Assembly: GCF_900110115.1 (NCBI RefSeq) | Contig: NZ_FOCM01000007.1 | Location: 1 to 64,000 of the forward strand | Length of the DNA stretch: 64,000 bases | From: Palleronia pelagia | GTDB lineage: Bacteria > Pseudomonadota > Alphaproteobacteria > Rhodobacterales > Rhodobacteraceae | Reading direction: 5' to 3' | In this document: positions 46,374-55,934 of the stretch, one piece after another | How positions within the stretch are numbered: the first letter of the stretch is position 1 | Layout of the letters: the number at the start of each line of letters is the position of its first letter | Made by a program: the position numbers and the translations under genes | The notes under the pieces: model-generated | What the model saw: only the letters and a program-made list of their open reading frames with translations | Told to the model about the DNA's origin: nothing | Databases searched by the model: none

Positions 46374-47138
46374 GTGAAGGCGTGGCTGCGCCGGCTTTAC
46401 GAGGGCGACGGCACCGGACCGCGCTGGTTTCGCCGGGCGCTGCTTCTTTTCGACGTGGTGACCATCGGGTATTTCCTGCTGACCGCCACGTCCGAGATCG
46501 ACCTGCGCATCATCCTGATCGACCTGTGTATCGGCGTCGTACTCGTCGCGGATATCACCGCCCGGCTCTGGATCGCCGAACGGCGGCTTAAGGAGCTTTT
46601 GTCCCTGCCCACGCTGGCCGACCTGGTCGTCATCCTGTCGCTGGCGGCGCCGCTGGTGGCTGGCACCAACCTGGGCTTCTTGCGGGTTCTGCGCGTGCTC
46701 AGGTTGCTTCGGACCTTCCGGCTGGCCGAGCGTCTGGACCGGGCGACCGCGGGGCTGGACGTGAACACCCGCATCGTGCGCGCGGCCGCCAACCTCGCCG
46801 CCTTTATCTTCGTGGTCACCAGCCTCGTCTGGGTGTGGGAGCATGATCGCAACGACGCTCTGAACACCTACGTGGACGCGCTCTATTTCACGATCACCAC
46901 GCTGACGACCACGGGATACGGCGACATCACCCTGACCGACCGCGTCGGTCGTCTGATGACCATCGTCATCATGCTGTTCGGGGTCGGCCTGTTCCTGCGG
47001 CTGCTGCAGGCGCTGTGGCAACCCAACAAGGTCGAACAGCCCTGCGCCACCTGCGGGCTGAAGCTGCACGACCGCGACGCGAGCCACTGCAAGCATTGCG
47101 GCGACACGATTTATATCGAGACCGAGGGCGATACCTGA
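46374..47138 (+). CDS. Voltage-gated-type potassium channel with C-terminal zinc ribbon
   Basis: A protein of 254 residues with six membrane helices. S4-like segment FLRVLRVLRLLRTFRLAERLDR has an Arg every third residue, followed by the pore helix and selectivity filter TLTTTGYGD, then S6. The C-terminus ends in a CATCG...CKHCGD segment, two CxxC pairs forming a zinc ribbon. The start is GTG 46374, with GAGGT about eight bases before it at the glpK stop. There is no large cyclic-nucleotide or RCK domain. Placement with glpK is tight; why is unknown. Confidence 0.9.
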   Translation: MKAWLRRLYEGDGTGPRWFRRALLLFDVVTIGYFLLTATSEIDLRIILIDLCIGVVLVADITARLWIAERRLKELLSLPTLADLVVILSLAAPLVAGTNLGFLRVLRVLRLLRTFRLAERLDRATAGLDVNTRIVRAAANLAAFIFVVTSLVWVWEHDRNDALNTYVDALYFTITTLTTTGYGDITLTDRVGRLMTIVIMLFGVGLFLRLLQALWQPNKVEQPCATCGLKLHDRDASHCKHCGDTIYIETEGDT

Positions 47139-47245
47139 CCGGCGCCGCGGTGCCGCCCGCTTTGTTCACCCCGAAATGATCTGGGGTCGTCCGGCCCGGC
47201 GCCATAACCGCGCGTCGTGCACCGGGGTCTATCACCGCAAAACGA

Positions 47246-47274
47246 GAAAGGGCCGCGCACCGCGCGGCCCTTTC
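47246..47274 (-). terminator. Hairpin ending the pntAB unit
   Basis: GAAAGGGCCGCGC and GCGCGGCCCTTTC form a 13-bp perfect stem around ACC, 21 bases beyond the pntB stop. Read leftward it ends in a short T run (TTTC). It could also serve the potassium channel gene from the other side. Confidence 0.75.
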
Positions 47275-47294
47275 GGATTTCGGACGAATAGTCC

Positions 47295-48782
47295 TTACAG
47301 CTTCTGAAGGAGCGAGTTCACCGATTCCTTGGCGTCGCCATAGAACATGCGCGTGTTCTCCTTGAAGAACAGCGGGTTCTCGATGCCGGAATAGCCGGTG
47401 CCCGAGCCGCGCTTGGACACGAAGACCTGGTTGGCCTCCCAGACGTGAAGCACCGGCATCCCCGCGATGGGCGAGTTCGGGTCGTCGTTGGCCGCCGGGT
47501 TCACGATGTCGTTCGAGCCGATGACGATCACCACGTCGGTGTCTTTGAAGTCCTCGTTGATCTCGTCCATTTCCAGCACGATGTCGTAGGGCACCTTGGC
47601 CTCGGCCAGCAGCACGTTCATGTGCCCCGGCAGGCGGCCCGCCACCGGGTGGATGGCGAAGCGAACGTTCTTGCCCTGGTCGCGCAGCTTGGTGGTCAGC
47701 TCGCTCACCGCCTGCTGGGCCTGGGCCACCGCCATGCCGTAACCCGGCACGATGATGACGCTGTCGGCTTCCTTCAGGGCGTCGGCCACGCCGTCGGCCT
47801 GGATGGCCACCATCTCGCCTTCGACCTCCTGCTGGGGGCCGCCCGCGCCGCCGAAGCCGCCCAGGATGACGCTGACGAAGTTGCGGTTCATGGCCTTGCA
47901 CATGATGTAGCTGAGGATCGCACCGGACGAACCCACAAGCGCGCCCACGACGATCAGCAGGTCATTGCCCAGGCTGAAGCCGATGGCTGCCGCCGCCCAG
48001 CCGGAATAGCTGTTCAGCATCGACACCACGACCGGCATGTCGGCCCCGCCGATGCCCATGATCAGGTGGTAGCCGATGAACAGCGCGGCCACGGTCAGGA
48101 TCAAAAGCGGGAAGAACCCGCCGCCGCCCAGGTACCAGAACAGGCACAGCAGCGAGAGCGCGGCGGCGCCGGCGTTCAGCATGTGACCGCCGGGCAGCTT
48201 GGTCGCGGCGGTGTTCACCCGGCCCGCCAGCTTGCCGTAGGCGATGACCGAGCCGGTGAAGGTCACCGCACCGATCCAGATGCCCAGCGCCAGCTCGACC
48301 CGCAGGATGTTGACCTCGACCGCCGTTTTCTTGGCAACGATCTCGGCGAAGCCGCGGAAGCCGTCTGCCACCGCCTGCGCCGCATCGCCCAGCGGCCCGT
48401 AGGTCGGCTGCGGGAAAGCCACGCCGGCCTCGGCGAAGGCGGCCGCCACGCGGCCGATCTCGATATGGGCGTTCAGGCCCACGAAGACCGCCGCAAGACC
48501 CACCAGCGAGTGCATGGCCGCCACGAGTTCGGGCATCTGGGTCATCTGCACGCGCTTGGCCAGCACCATGCCGATGGCCGCGCCGCCCGCGATCAGGATC
48601 AGGGACAGAAGCCACAGGCCGGAGCCGGGGCCGAAGAACGTCGCCAGCACGGCGATGGCCATGCCGATGACGCCGTACCAGATGGCGCGCTTGGCGCTTT
48701 CCTGGTCCTTCAGGCCGCCCAGCGACAGGATGAACAGGACGGCTGCGACGACATAGGCCGCGGTCGTGAATCCGTATTCCAT
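47295..48782 (-). CDS. pntB: NAD(P) transhydrogenase subunit beta
   Basis: A protein of 495 residues: nine or so membrane helices (dII) and a C-terminal NADP-binding domain (dIII) with the loop [12 protein letters not shown] and [11 protein letters not shown]. The beta subunit, with PntA, couples hydride transfer between NADH and NADP to proton flow. The start at ATG 48782 gives the usual N-terminus [11 protein letters not shown]. It follows pntA by 13 bases on the same strand and is ended by the hairpin at 47246. Confidence 0.98.
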   Translation of the reverse strand: MEYGFTTAAYVVAAVLFILSLGGLKDQESAKRAIWYGVIGMAIAVLATFFGPGSGLWLLSLILIAGGAAIGMVLAKRVQMTQMPELVAAMHSLVGLAAVFVGLNAHIEIGRVAAAFAEAGVAFPQPTYGPLGDAAQAVADGFRGFAEIVAKKTAVEVNILRVELALGIWIGAVTFTGSVIAYGKLAGRVNTAATKLPGGHMLNAGAAALSLLCLFWYLGGGGFFPLLILTVAALFIGYHLIMGIGGADMPVVVSMLNSYSGWAAAAIGFSLGNDLLIVVGALVGSSGAILSYIMCKAMNRNFVSVILGGFGGAGGPQQEVEGEMVAIQADGVADALKEADSVIIVPGYGMAVAQAQQAVSELTTKLRDQGKNVRFAIHPVAGRLPGHMNVLLAEAKVPYDIVLEMDEINEDFKDTDVVIVIGSNDIVNPAANDDPNSPIAGMPVLHVWEANQVFVSKRGSGTGYSGIENPLFFKENTRMFYGDAKESVNSLLQKL

Positions 48783-48795
48783 TGCGCGCGCCCCC

Positions 48796-50361
48796 TTAAG
48801 ACTTCTGGAACATGGCAAGCATCCGGCGTGTCACCAGGAAGCCGCCGAAGATGTTGATACCGGCCATGAACACCGCCAGCGCGGCGAGGATCGTGACCAG
48901 GATCGAGCTCGACCCGATCTGGGCCAGCGCGCCCAGGATGATGATGGACGAGATCGCGTTGGTCACCGCCATGAGCGGCGTGTGCAGGCTGTGCGCGACG
49001 CCCCAGATCACCTGGAAGCCGACGAAGCACGACAGAGCGAAGACGATGAAGTGCTGCATGAAGGACGCGGGCGCGATGGTGCCCAGCAAAAGCACCAGCA
49101 CGGTTCCGACGGCCAGCAGGCCGACCTGTTGCTGGGTCTGCTTGCGGAAGGCGGCAGTCTCGGCGGCGGCCTTCTCTTCCTTCGTGGGCTCTTTCTTCTT
49201 TTCCTGCTTGGGCTTGGCAGGGGACGGGTTCTCGCGCTTGGGGGGCGGCCAGGTCACCTCGCCCTTGTGGGTGATGGTGCTGTCGCGGATCACCTGGTCG
49301 TCCATGTCGTGGACGATCTGGCCGTCCTTCTCGGGCGTCAGGTCCGCCATCATGTGGCGCACGTTCGTCGCGTAAAGCGTCGAGGACTGCTTGGCCATCC
49401 GGCTGGGGAAGTCGGTGTAGCCGATGATGGTGACGCCGTTGTCGGTGACGATCTTCTCGTCCTTGACGGTCATCTTGCAGTTGCCGCCCTTCTCGGCGGC
49501 CAGGTCGACGATGACGGATCCCGGCTTCATGGCCTTGACCATGTCCTCGGTCCAAAGCTCGGGCGCCTCGCGGTTGGGGATCAGCGCCGTGGTGATGACG
49601 ATGTCGATCTCGGGCGCCTGCTCGCGGAACAGGGCCAGCTGCTTCTCGCGGAACTCGGGGCTGGAGGGGGCCGCGTAGCCGCCCTCGCCCACGCCCTCGG
49701 TGTCCTCGAAATCGAGGAACAGGAACTCGGCGCCCATGGATTCGATCTGCTCGGCCGTCTCGGGCCGCACGTCGAAGGCGCGCACGATGGCGCCCAGCGA
49801 CGTGGCGGTGCCCAGCGCGGCCAGGCCGGCCACACCGGCGCCGACCACCAGGATCTTCGCCGGCGGCACCTTGCCCGCCGCCGTGACCTGGCCGGTCAGG
49901 AAGCGGCCGAAGTTGTTCGCGGCCTCGATCACGGCGCGGTAGCCGGCGATATTGGCCATGGAGGACAGCGCGTCCATCTTCTGGGCGCGACTGATGCGCG
50001 GCACCATGTCCATGGCGATGAGAGTGGCGCCCTTCGCGGCGGCCTTCTTCATCAGCTCTTCGTTCTCGGCGGGGTAGAAGAAGCTGATGAGCGTCTGCCC
50101 CTCGCGCAGCATCTCGACCTCTTCTTCCGAGGGCGGGCGCACCTTGGCGACGACATCGGCGGCGTCGAACACGGCCTTGGCGCTGTCCAGCACCTCGACC
50201 CCCGCGTCGCGATAGACCTCGTCGGCGAAATCGGCCTTGGCGCCGGCGCCCGACTGGATGACGCACTCATGCCCAAGCTTTTGAAGTTGTTCGGCCGAGG
50301 CCGGCGACAGGGCGACACGCGCCTCGCTTGGCTGGTGTTCCGTAATGACACCGAATTTCAT
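48796..50361 (-). CDS. pntA: NAD(P) transhydrogenase subunit alpha
   Basis: A protein of 521 residues in single-chain form. An NAD-binding dI domain ([17 protein letters not shown] at the start, [19 protein letters not shown]), an unusually Lys/Glu-rich linker (about residues 370-405) and four C-terminal helices of dII. Alphaproteobacteria often split this gene into pntAA and pntAB; here the two are fused, as in Escherichia coli. It is translated just before pntB. ATG 50361 is preceded by GAGAGGG. Confidence 0.97.
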   Translation of the reverse strand: MKFGVITEHQPSEARVALSPASAEQLQKLGHECVIQSGAGAKADFADEVYRDAGVEVLDSAKAVFDAADVVAKVRPPSEEEVEMLREGQTLISFFYPAENEELMKKAAAKGATLIAMDMVPRISRAQKMDALSSMANIAGYRAVIEAANNFGRFLTGQVTAAGKVPPAKILVVGAGVAGLAALGTATSLGAIVRAFDVRPETAEQIESMGAEFLFLDFEDTEGVGEGGYAAPSSPEFREKQLALFREQAPEIDIVITTALIPNREAPELWTEDMVKAMKPGSVIVDLAAEKGGNCKMTVKDEKIVTDNGVTIIGYTDFPSRMAKQSSTLYATNVRHMMADLTPEKDGQIVHDMDDQVIRDSTITHKGEVTWPPPKRENPSPAKPKQEKKKEPTKEEKAAAETAAFRKQTQQQVGLLAVGTVLVLLLGTIAPASFMQHFIVFALSCFVGFQVIWGVAHSLHTPLMAVTNAISSIIILGALAQIGSSSILVTILAALAVFMAGINIFGGFLVTRRMLAMFQKS

Positions 50362-50452
50362 CGCGGCCCTCTCCTTCTTGTGATCGAAAAACGAACTCCG
50401 AACCTGACTATAGCGTGCGCCGGGTCAAGGCAACGCCCCGGCGGCGACGCTT

Positions 50453-50899
50453 TCAGATCCAGCGACGGGTGCGGGCCGCCCAGGCGTGGAAGGCATCACC
50501 GAAAGCAACGGCGAGGCGGTCTTCCTCGGCGCGGATGAACCGCCGGGTGACGATCGCCACGAAGAGGGGCACCAGGATCACCCCCCAGACCGCGCCGGTC
50601 CATGCCACCGCCCCCGTCAGAACCAGCGCATCGCCCAGGTAGATCGGGTTGCGCGACAGGCGGAACGGCCCGCCCGTCACCAGCGCGGCGGGCGCTTGGT
50701 GCGGGATGGGGGTGGTCCGGGCCGCCACCATGACCGCGACCGCCCCGGCCATCAGCAGAAGGCCCCCGGCGATCAGGGCGGTGCCCAGCACGTCCCAGAC
50801 GCGGCCCGTGACCTGCGGCCCCGTATCGCGTCCCAGCCAGAGCGCGGCCAAATGTCCCGCCAGCCAGACCGGGGGAATGTCGATCCATTTCAATCCCAT
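50453..50899 (-). CDS. ICMT/phospholipid-methyltransferase-like membrane methyltransferase
   Basis: A protein of 148 residues with four membrane helices. The segment GPFRLSRNPIYLGDALVLTG and the C-terminal EEDRLAVAFGDAFHAWAARTRRWI match the isoprenylcysteine-methyltransferase family, in which they bind S-adenosylmethionine. Bacterial members methylate phospholipids or other small membrane substrates. Substrate unknown. The start at ATG 50899 removes a long unsupported upstream frame. It lies upstream of pntA by about 90 bases and is divergent from the SDR gene. Confidence 0.82.
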   Translation of the reverse strand: MGLKWIDIPPVWLAGHLAALWLGRDTGPQVTGRVWDVLGTALIAGGLLLMAGAVAVMVAARTTPIPHQAPAALVTGGPFRLSRNPIYLGDALVLTGAVAWTGAVWGVILVPLFVAIVTRRFIRAEEDRLAVAFGDAFHAWAARTRRWI

Positions 50900-50954
50900 C
50901 TTGCGCCCTTTCCCGGCCTTCGCCACTTTGTCGGCGATTTCACGGGAGGGATCC

Positions 50955-51716
50955 ATGACTGATCTGAACGGGCGGCACGCGGTCGTCACCGGCGGCGGCA
51001 GCGGCATCGGGCTGGCCATCGCGCGCGCGCTGGCCGAGGCGGGCGCCGCCGTCACCATCACCGGCCGCCGCGAGGCCGCGCTGCGCGACGCGGCCGCGGC
51101 GACACCGGGTCTGCACCCCCAGGTCATGGACGTCACCGACGAGGCATCGGTCGTCGACGGGTTCGCCGCCGCCGTGGCCGCCCGCGGCCCCGTCACGATC
51201 TGCGTGGCCAACGCGGGCATCGCCGAGGGACGCAACCTGGCCAAGATGGACCTGGCCTTCTGGCGCAAGATCCTGTCCACGAACCTCGACGGCGCGTTCC
51301 TGACCCTGCGCGAGGCGATGAAGTCGATGCACGACCAGGACTGGGGCCGGGTCATCGCGGTCAGCTCGATCGCGGGGGTGCGGGGCCTCAAGGGCGCGCC
51401 GGCCTACACCGCGTCCAAGCACGGCGTGATCGGCCTGATCCGGGGCCTGAGCGAGGATTACATGCGCAGCCCCATCACGTTCAACGCCATCTGTCCCGGC
51501 TATGTCGATACCGATATCGTCACCCGCAACACCGCCGAGATCTCGGCCCGCGCCGGGCTGAGCGAGGAGGAGGCGCGGCAGACCATGATCCGCGCCAACC
51601 GCCACAAGCGCCTGATCGACGCGGACGAGATCGCGGCGGCCGCCCTTTGGCTGTGCGATCCACGCTCGGGCAGCGTCAACGGCCAGTGCATCGAGATCAG
51701 CGGGGGCCAGACGTGA
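50955..51716 (+). CDS. SDR family oxidoreductase
   Basis: A classical short-chain dehydrogenase of 253 residues. The cofactor loop is VVTGGGSGIGLAIARAL, the NAG motif reads ANAGIAEG, and the active site is Ser in VSSIAGV with YTASKHG. The Arg in TGRREAAL after the second strand suggests NADP preference. Substrate not readable. Its stop overlaps the GTG start of the kynureninase gene (GTGA), so the two act in one operon. Possible roles are aldehyde or keto-acid steps of tryptophan or hydroxyacyl metabolism; none is proven. Confidence 0.92.
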   Translation: MTDLNGRHAVVTGGGSGIGLAIARALAEAGAAVTITGRREAALRDAAAATPGLHPQVMDVTDEASVVDGFAAAVAARGPVTICVANAGIAEGRNLAKMDLAFWRKILSTNLDGAFLTLREAMKSMHDQDWGRVIAVSSIAGVRGLKGAPAYTASKHGVIGLIRGLSEDYMRSPITFNAICPGYVDTDIVTRNTAEISARAGLSEEEARQTMIRANRHKRLIDADEIAAAALWLCDPRSGSVNGQCIEISGGQT

Positions 51717-52909
51717 CCACCGATTTCGCCCGGACCCGCAGTTATTTCGAGTTGCCGGAAGGTGTCGCCTATCTCGACGGCAATTCGCTGGGGCCCTTGC
51801 CCAAGGCGGTGACCGGCACGCTGGACACCACGCTGCGCAAGGAATGGGGGCGCATGGCCATCGGCGGGTGGAACCGCGCCGGGTGGATGGAGATGCCCGC
51901 GCGCCTGGGCGACCGGATCGGCGCGCTGATCGGGGCGGCACCGGGCACCGTGACACTGGGCGACACCTTGTCGATCAAGGTCTATCAGGCGCTGTCGGCC
52001 GCGATCCAGATGCGGCCCGGCCGGCGCAAGATCCTGAGCGATTCCGGCAACTTCCCCAGCGATCTTTACATGGCGCAGGGCCTGATCGACGCGCTTGACC
52101 GCGATCTGGAACTGGTGGTCGTCGATCCTGAGGACGTGCGCGATCACCTGTCCGAGGATGTCGCCACGCTGATGCTGACCGAGGTGGACTATCGCACCGG
52201 GCGGCGCCACGACATGGCGGCGCTGACCGAGGCCGCCCATGCCGACGGGATCGTCACGATCTGGGATCTCGCCCATTCGGCGGGCGCGCTGCCGGTGGAC
52301 GTGGCCGGCTGCAAGACCGAGTTCGCGGTCGGTTGCACCTACAAGTACCTGAACTCGGGCCCCGGCGGCCCGGCCTTCATCTACGCCCGGCCCGACATCG
52401 CCGACGGGATCCGCCCGGCGCTGGCGGGATGGCTGGGCCACGACGCGCCCTTCGCCTTCGAGCCCGACTATCGCCCCGCGCCCGGCATCGCGCGCATGCG
52501 CGTGGGCACGCCGCCGATCCTGCAGATGGCCGCGCTGGACGCCGCGCTGGACGTGTGGGACGAGGTCGACATGGACGACCTGCGGGCCCGCGCGCTGGAA
52601 CTGGGCGACCGGCTGATCGACGGGGTCGCCGCCGCCTGCCCCGAGCTGGTGCTGGCCACGCCGCGCGAGCCCGCCCGTCGCGGCAGCCAGGTCAGCTTTC
52701 GCCACCCCGAGGGCTACGCGATCATGCAGGCGCTGATCGCGCGGGGCGTCGTCGGCGATTTCCGCGCGCCCGACATTTTGCGTTTCGGGATCACGCCCCT
52801 TTACATCGGCGAGGGCGAGATCGACCGCGCGGTGGAGATCCTGTCCGACATAATGGCGCGGAAATCCTATGACCGCCCCGAGTTCCGGACCCGCAACGCG
52901 GTGACCTGA
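51713..52909 (+). CDS. kynU: Kynureninase
   Basis: A PLP-dependent enzyme of 398 residues that splits kynurenine to anthranilate and alanine. Seen are the substrate/PLP segments LDGNSLGPLP, SDSGNFPSDLYMAQGL, the aspartate strand ITIWDLAHSAGALPVD, and the Lys-containing VGCTYKYLNSGPGGPAFIY, whose Lys forms the Schiff base. Start is GTG 51713 with GGGGG at about six bases. No kynurenine formamidase or tryptophan dioxygenase gene is beside it; an SDR precedes it. Confidence 0.95.
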   Translation: MTTDFARTRSYFELPEGVAYLDGNSLGPLPKAVTGTLDTTLRKEWGRMAIGGWNRAGWMEMPARLGDRIGALIGAAPGTVTLGDTLSIKVYQALSAAIQMRPGRRKILSDSGNFPSDLYMAQGLIDALDRDLELVVVDPEDVRDHLSEDVATLMLTEVDYRTGRRHDMAALTEAAHADGIVTIWDLAHSAGALPVDVAGCKTEFAVGCTYKYLNSGPGGPAFIYARPDIADGIRPALAGWLGHDAPFAFEPDYRPAPGIARMRVGTPPILQMAALDAALDVWDEVDMDDLRARALELGDRLIDGVAAACPELVLATPREPARRGSQVSFRHPEGYAIMQALIARGVVGDFRAPDILRFGITPLYIGEGEIDRAVEILSDIMARKSYDRPEFRTRNAVT

Positions 52910-52915
52910 CCGCGC

Positions 52916-53770
52916 TCAGCGCCGCAGCGTCGTGCCGCGCCGTGGGCAGGTGACCGTCCCGGCGGCCGTGTCCCACGCCATGGGCCAGGTGCGCCGGCCA
53001 CCATCCGGCAAGGGCGAATAGACCTCGACATGCAGGTGCGGGGCGGCGGAATAGCCGGTGTCGCCGGACAGCGCGAGCGCGTCTCCAGCCGCCACAGGCT
53101 GCCCCACGCGCACCCGTGCGCTGTCCTGCGCAAGGTGGCCGTAAAGCGCGACGGTGCCGTCGTCGTGCAGTACCAGCACGCGGTTGTCCTGTCCCACCTG
53201 CGCACGCTCCAGACCGCCCGCGCTGCGATCCATCCGCAGGCCCACCACCCTGCCCGCGCGCGCGGCCAGCACCGGTGTGCCCTCGGGCAGCGCGAAATCC
53301 ACCGCCTGCCCGGCGGCCCCGCGATGGGACACCCAACCGTCGCAGCCCTGGGCCACCTGGGAGCCGGGCAGATCGAACGGCAGGACATACAGCGCGTCGG
53401 GATCGGGCCGGGCCGACGGCGCGCCGTGAAGCCATTTGTAGTCGTAGCGCCATTCGCCAGCGCCCCCGCCGGGCCAGCTGATCCGCGCGAGATCGGCCCG
53501 CCCCCCGGGCGGCAGAACCCCGCGGCCCGGCCCGGCGACTTCCGCGTCCGGGGCCGTCACCGTCACCGCCACGGTCACGGTCACCGGCGCGTAGGCCCCC
53601 CGGTTGACGGCGGCAATGGTGATCGCGCCCGCGTTTGGCTCGACCAAAAGGCAGAGCGGGCCGTCGCACCGCTCGGCCGCGTGAACGCCCGTCGACACCG
53701 CGGCAATCGCCGCAACCTTCGCCACGGCGCGAAAAAACCCGTGAACCGAACCGGCGCGTGGTAGGTTCAA
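52916..53770 (-). CDS. M23 family metallopeptidase (LytM-type), exported
   Basis: A protein of about 284 residues. N-terminal signal (FFRAVAKVAAIAAVSTGVHA), an immunoglobulin-like region with alternating Val/Thr, then a LytM domain with QAVDFALPEGTPVLAARAGRVV, LYGHLAQDS and the zinc motif HLHVEVYS. It likely cuts peptidoglycan cross-bridges or activates amidases in the periplasm. The start is uncertain: TTG 53770 (with GGGGGCG upstream) gives a complete signal peptide; GTG 53728 would shorten it. It is divergent from the acidic exported protein gene, and the two share about 35 bases of upstream sequence. Confidence 0.85.
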   Translation of the reverse strand: MNLPRAGSVHGFFRAVAKVAAIAAVSTGVHAAERCDGPLCLLVEPNAGAITIAAVNRGAYAPVTVTVAVTVTAPDAEVAGPGRGVLPPGGRADLARISWPGGGAGEWRYDYKWLHGAPSARPDPDALYVLPFDLPGSQVAQGCDGWVSHRGAAGQAVDFALPEGTPVLAARAGRVVGLRMDRSAGGLERAQVGQDNRVLVLHDDGTVALYGHLAQDSARVRVGQPVAAGDALALSGDTGYSAAPHLHVEVYSPLPDGGRRTWPMAWDTAAGTVTCPRRGTTLRR

Positions 53771-53803
53771 ATCATGACGCCCCCGTCGAAAGGACCCCTC
53801 GGC

Positions 53804-54316
53804 ATGAGATACGCCACGATCGCCGCGCTGTGGCTCGGCGGCGCCGCCATGGCGCAGTCCACGTCCGAGGATATCGTCGCGCTGGCCGAAGAGGCGGGCA
53901 TCGGCGGGCTGGGCCTTGCCCCCTGCCGCGACGTGACCGGGCCCGAGAACGCGCCTCTTCTGGCGCAGGCGGGCGACTGGATGCTGGGCTACATGGCGGG
54001 CCGCATCGACGCGGGCGAGACGCTGGTCGAGGGCGAGCCTCTGTCGGCGGCCTCCAGCATCGACATCGTCACCTCCATCGCCACCTTCTGCGTGCAGAAC
54101 CCGGACGCCACCGTGCTTGGCGCGGCACGGCGCTATGGGCAGCGCGTGTTCGGGACCGAGCCGGTGGATCGCCAGTTCGAGGACGCCCCGTCCGAGGTGC
54201 CGCGGCCCGCGGCGCGCCCCGAAAGCATCGAGGAAGAGGCGGCCGAGGAAGAGACCGCGTCGGACGCAGACGACACCGAGACGACCGAGCCGGCCGACGA
54301 GCCCGCCGCGGACTGA
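53804..54316 (+). CDS. Exported small protein, HdeA/Rap1a-like with acidic tail
   Basis: A protein of 170 residues. Signal peptide MRYATIAALWLGGAAMAQ, then about 95 residues with a first Cys (APCRDV), LGYMAGRID and a second Cys in ATFCVQNPDATVLGAARRYG, the two-Cys spacing of HdeA/Rap1a-like periplasmic domains. The last 50 residues are Glu/Asp/Ala-rich and look disordered. Family and role remain tentative. ATG 53804 has AAAGGA about ten bases upstream; ATG 53774 is an alternative. It faces the M23 gene across a short divergent interval. Confidence 0.6.
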   Translation: MRYATIAALWLGGAAMAQSTSEDIVALAEEAGIGGLGLAPCRDVTGPENAPLLAQAGDWMLGYMAGRIDAGETLVEGEPLSAASSIDIVTSIATFCVQNPDATVLGAARRYGQRVFGTEPVDRQFEDAPSEVPRPAARPESIEEEAAEEETASDADDTETTEPADEPAAD

Positions 54317-54333
54317 CGCCACGGGCCGGCGGA

Positions 54334-55113
54334 TCAGGCGATCCGGCGCAGCGGGTGCGGCCTGCGCCCTTCCGCCCAAGCGCGCACGGCGTCGCCGAAC
54401 GCCTCGAACAGCGGGCGCGACACCGGGTCGGCGGCGGCGTTGTACTCGGGGTGCCACTGCACCGACAGCGTGAAACCCGGCGCGCCGTCGATATAGGCCG
54501 CCTCGCAGGTCCCGTCGGGCGCGAAGCCGTCGATGACGAAGCGCGGACCCGCGTCGATCACACCCTGTCCGTGCAGGGTATTGGTCATCACCTCGCGCGA
54601 ACCCAGCAGCCGGTGGAACGGCCCGCCCTCGCTGAAGCGAACGGTGTGGCGCAAGGCGAATTTCTCTTCGATGGTGCCATCGGGCGGCATGCGGTGGTTG
54701 TCGCGGCCCGGAAGATCCCGGATCTCGGGGTGCAGGGTGCTGCCCATGGCGACCGCCACCTCCTGGAAGCCGCGGCAAATGGCGAAGAAGGGCTGGCCGG
54801 TCTCGACGCAGGCGCGCACCAGCGGCAGGGCGATGGCGTCGCGGGCCCGGTCGAAGGTGCCATGCGCCTCGGTCTCGGGATGACCGTATTCCTCGGGGTG
54901 CACGTTGGGCCGCCCGCCGGTGAACAGGAAGCCGTCGCAGGTGGCCATGAGCTCTTCGACCGACGTCAGGCGCGGATCGGCCGGCACGATCAGCGGAACG
55001 GCCCCGGTCACGTTGGCGATGGCGTCGCTGTTCATCAGCCCGCCGCCGTGGATCTCGTAGGTGTCGTTGATCAGGTGGTGATTGCCGATGATGCCGACCA
55101 GCGGACGCTTCAT
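54334..55113 (-). CDS. Class I glutamine amidotransferase-like hydrolase (PuuD/GuaA-type peptidase C26)
   Basis: A protein of 259 residues of the gamma-glutamyl-GABA hydrolase type. Catalytic Cys113 is in FAICRGFQEVAVAMGS and the His-Glu pair in VQWHPEYN. The segment FLFTGGRPNVHPEEYG is the usual substrate-side strand. Such enzymes hydrolyse gamma-glutamyl compounds, for example in putrescine degradation. No putrescine genes are next to it, so the substrate is inferred only from family. ATG 55113 follows AAAGGAG. Confidence 0.92.
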   Translation of the reverse strand: MKRPLVGIIGNHHLINDTYEIHGGGLMNSDAIANVTGAVPLIVPADPRLTSVEELMATCDGFLFTGGRPNVHPEEYGHPETEAHGTFDRARDAIALPLVRACVETGQPFFAICRGFQEVAVAMGSTLHPEIRDLPGRDNHRMPPDGTIEEKFALRHTVRFSEGGPFHRLLGSREVMTNTLHGQGVIDAGPRFVIDGFAPDGTCEAAYIDGAPGFTLSVQWHPEYNAAADPVSRPLFEAFGDAVRAWAEGRRPHPLRRIA

Positions 55114-55220
55114 GGTTGGGCTCCTTTCGCGATGGCATGTTCTACCAGAGCCGCCGGAGCGATCCAAGCCGCCAGCCTATCGCGCCGCCGCGGAAACCGG
55201 CAAACGCCCGCAAATTGAGC

Positions 55221-55859
55221 CTAGCTGGAGAAGTTTCGGCTGTCCTTGATCTGATCCCAGGCCCAGACAACCTCGCTCAGCTGCTCCTCGTGCCCGCGGT
55301 CGCCGCCGTTCATGTCCGGGTGCAGCACCTTGATGAGCGATTTGTAGGCCTTGCGGATCTCGGTCTTGGTCCAGTGATCCTTCGCCTCGAGAATCTCGAT
55401 CGCGCGACGCTCGGTGGGCGGCAAGCGGCGGGTCGTGCCGCCAGTGGTGGACTTGCCGGGATTGCGGGTGGCGTTGTCGCCCAGCACCTGGTGGGGGTCG
55501 TCCACGCCCAGCCGCGCCCAGGCGCGCTGTTCGTCGGACTTGCGGCCGAAGGGCTTGGTCTTGCGGCCCCAGACGCGATCCTGGTCGACCTGGTCCGCGA
55601 ATTCGTCCTCGGTCGTGCCGTTGAAGAAGTTCCACTTCAGATTGTACTCGCGCACGTGCTCCTTGCAGAACCACAGGTACTCGTCGAGGTGATCCGGCGA
55701 TTTGGGAGCGCGGTACTGGGCCGACTCTTCGCAGCCAGGGTGCTCGCAGACCCGGTTCGACGTCTCGAAGGCGCCCGACATCCCGCGCTTGCCGCGCGGG
55801 TTCTTTTTCTTCGCGGACGAAACCCTGATGTCGAAGCCGAAGGGATCGTTTTTCGCCAT
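55221..55859 (-). CDS. J-domain protein
   Basis: A protein of 212 residues with a DnaJ domain at the C-terminus: helices around WTKTEIRKAYKSLIKVLHPDMNGGD, including the HPD motif. The N-terminal part has a CEHPGC and a FCKEHV segment, possibly a zinc site. This layout, with the J domain last, is widespread in alphaproteobacteria. It would act with DnaK on an unknown client. GGAAAGGAG precedes ATG 55859. BolA is encoded divergently, so the two may share control. Confidence 0.93.
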   Translation of the reverse strand: MAKNDPFGFDIRVSSAKKKNPRGKRGMSGAFETSNRVCEHPGCEESAQYRAPKSPDHLDEYLWFCKEHVREYNLKWNFFNGTTEDEFADQVDQDRVWGRKTKPFGRKSDEQRAWARLGVDDPHQVLGDNATRNPGKSTTGGTTRRLPPTERRAIEILEAKDHWTKTEIRKAYKSLIKVLHPDMNGGDRGHEEQLSEVVWAWDQIKDSRNFSS

Positions 55860-55934
55860 GACCGCTCCTTTCCAGTTCGGAGCAGAGATATTAGAGAAAG
55901 ATCCGTCGAGGTGAAGAGGGGAGTGTCCCGGAAA

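Noticed and set aside
52916-53770. Loss of the first zinc His in the M23 protein
   Set aside because: The spacing before QAVDFALPEG differs from HxxxD but fits an M23 subgroup with an earlier His (SHRGAAG), so no defect is claimed.
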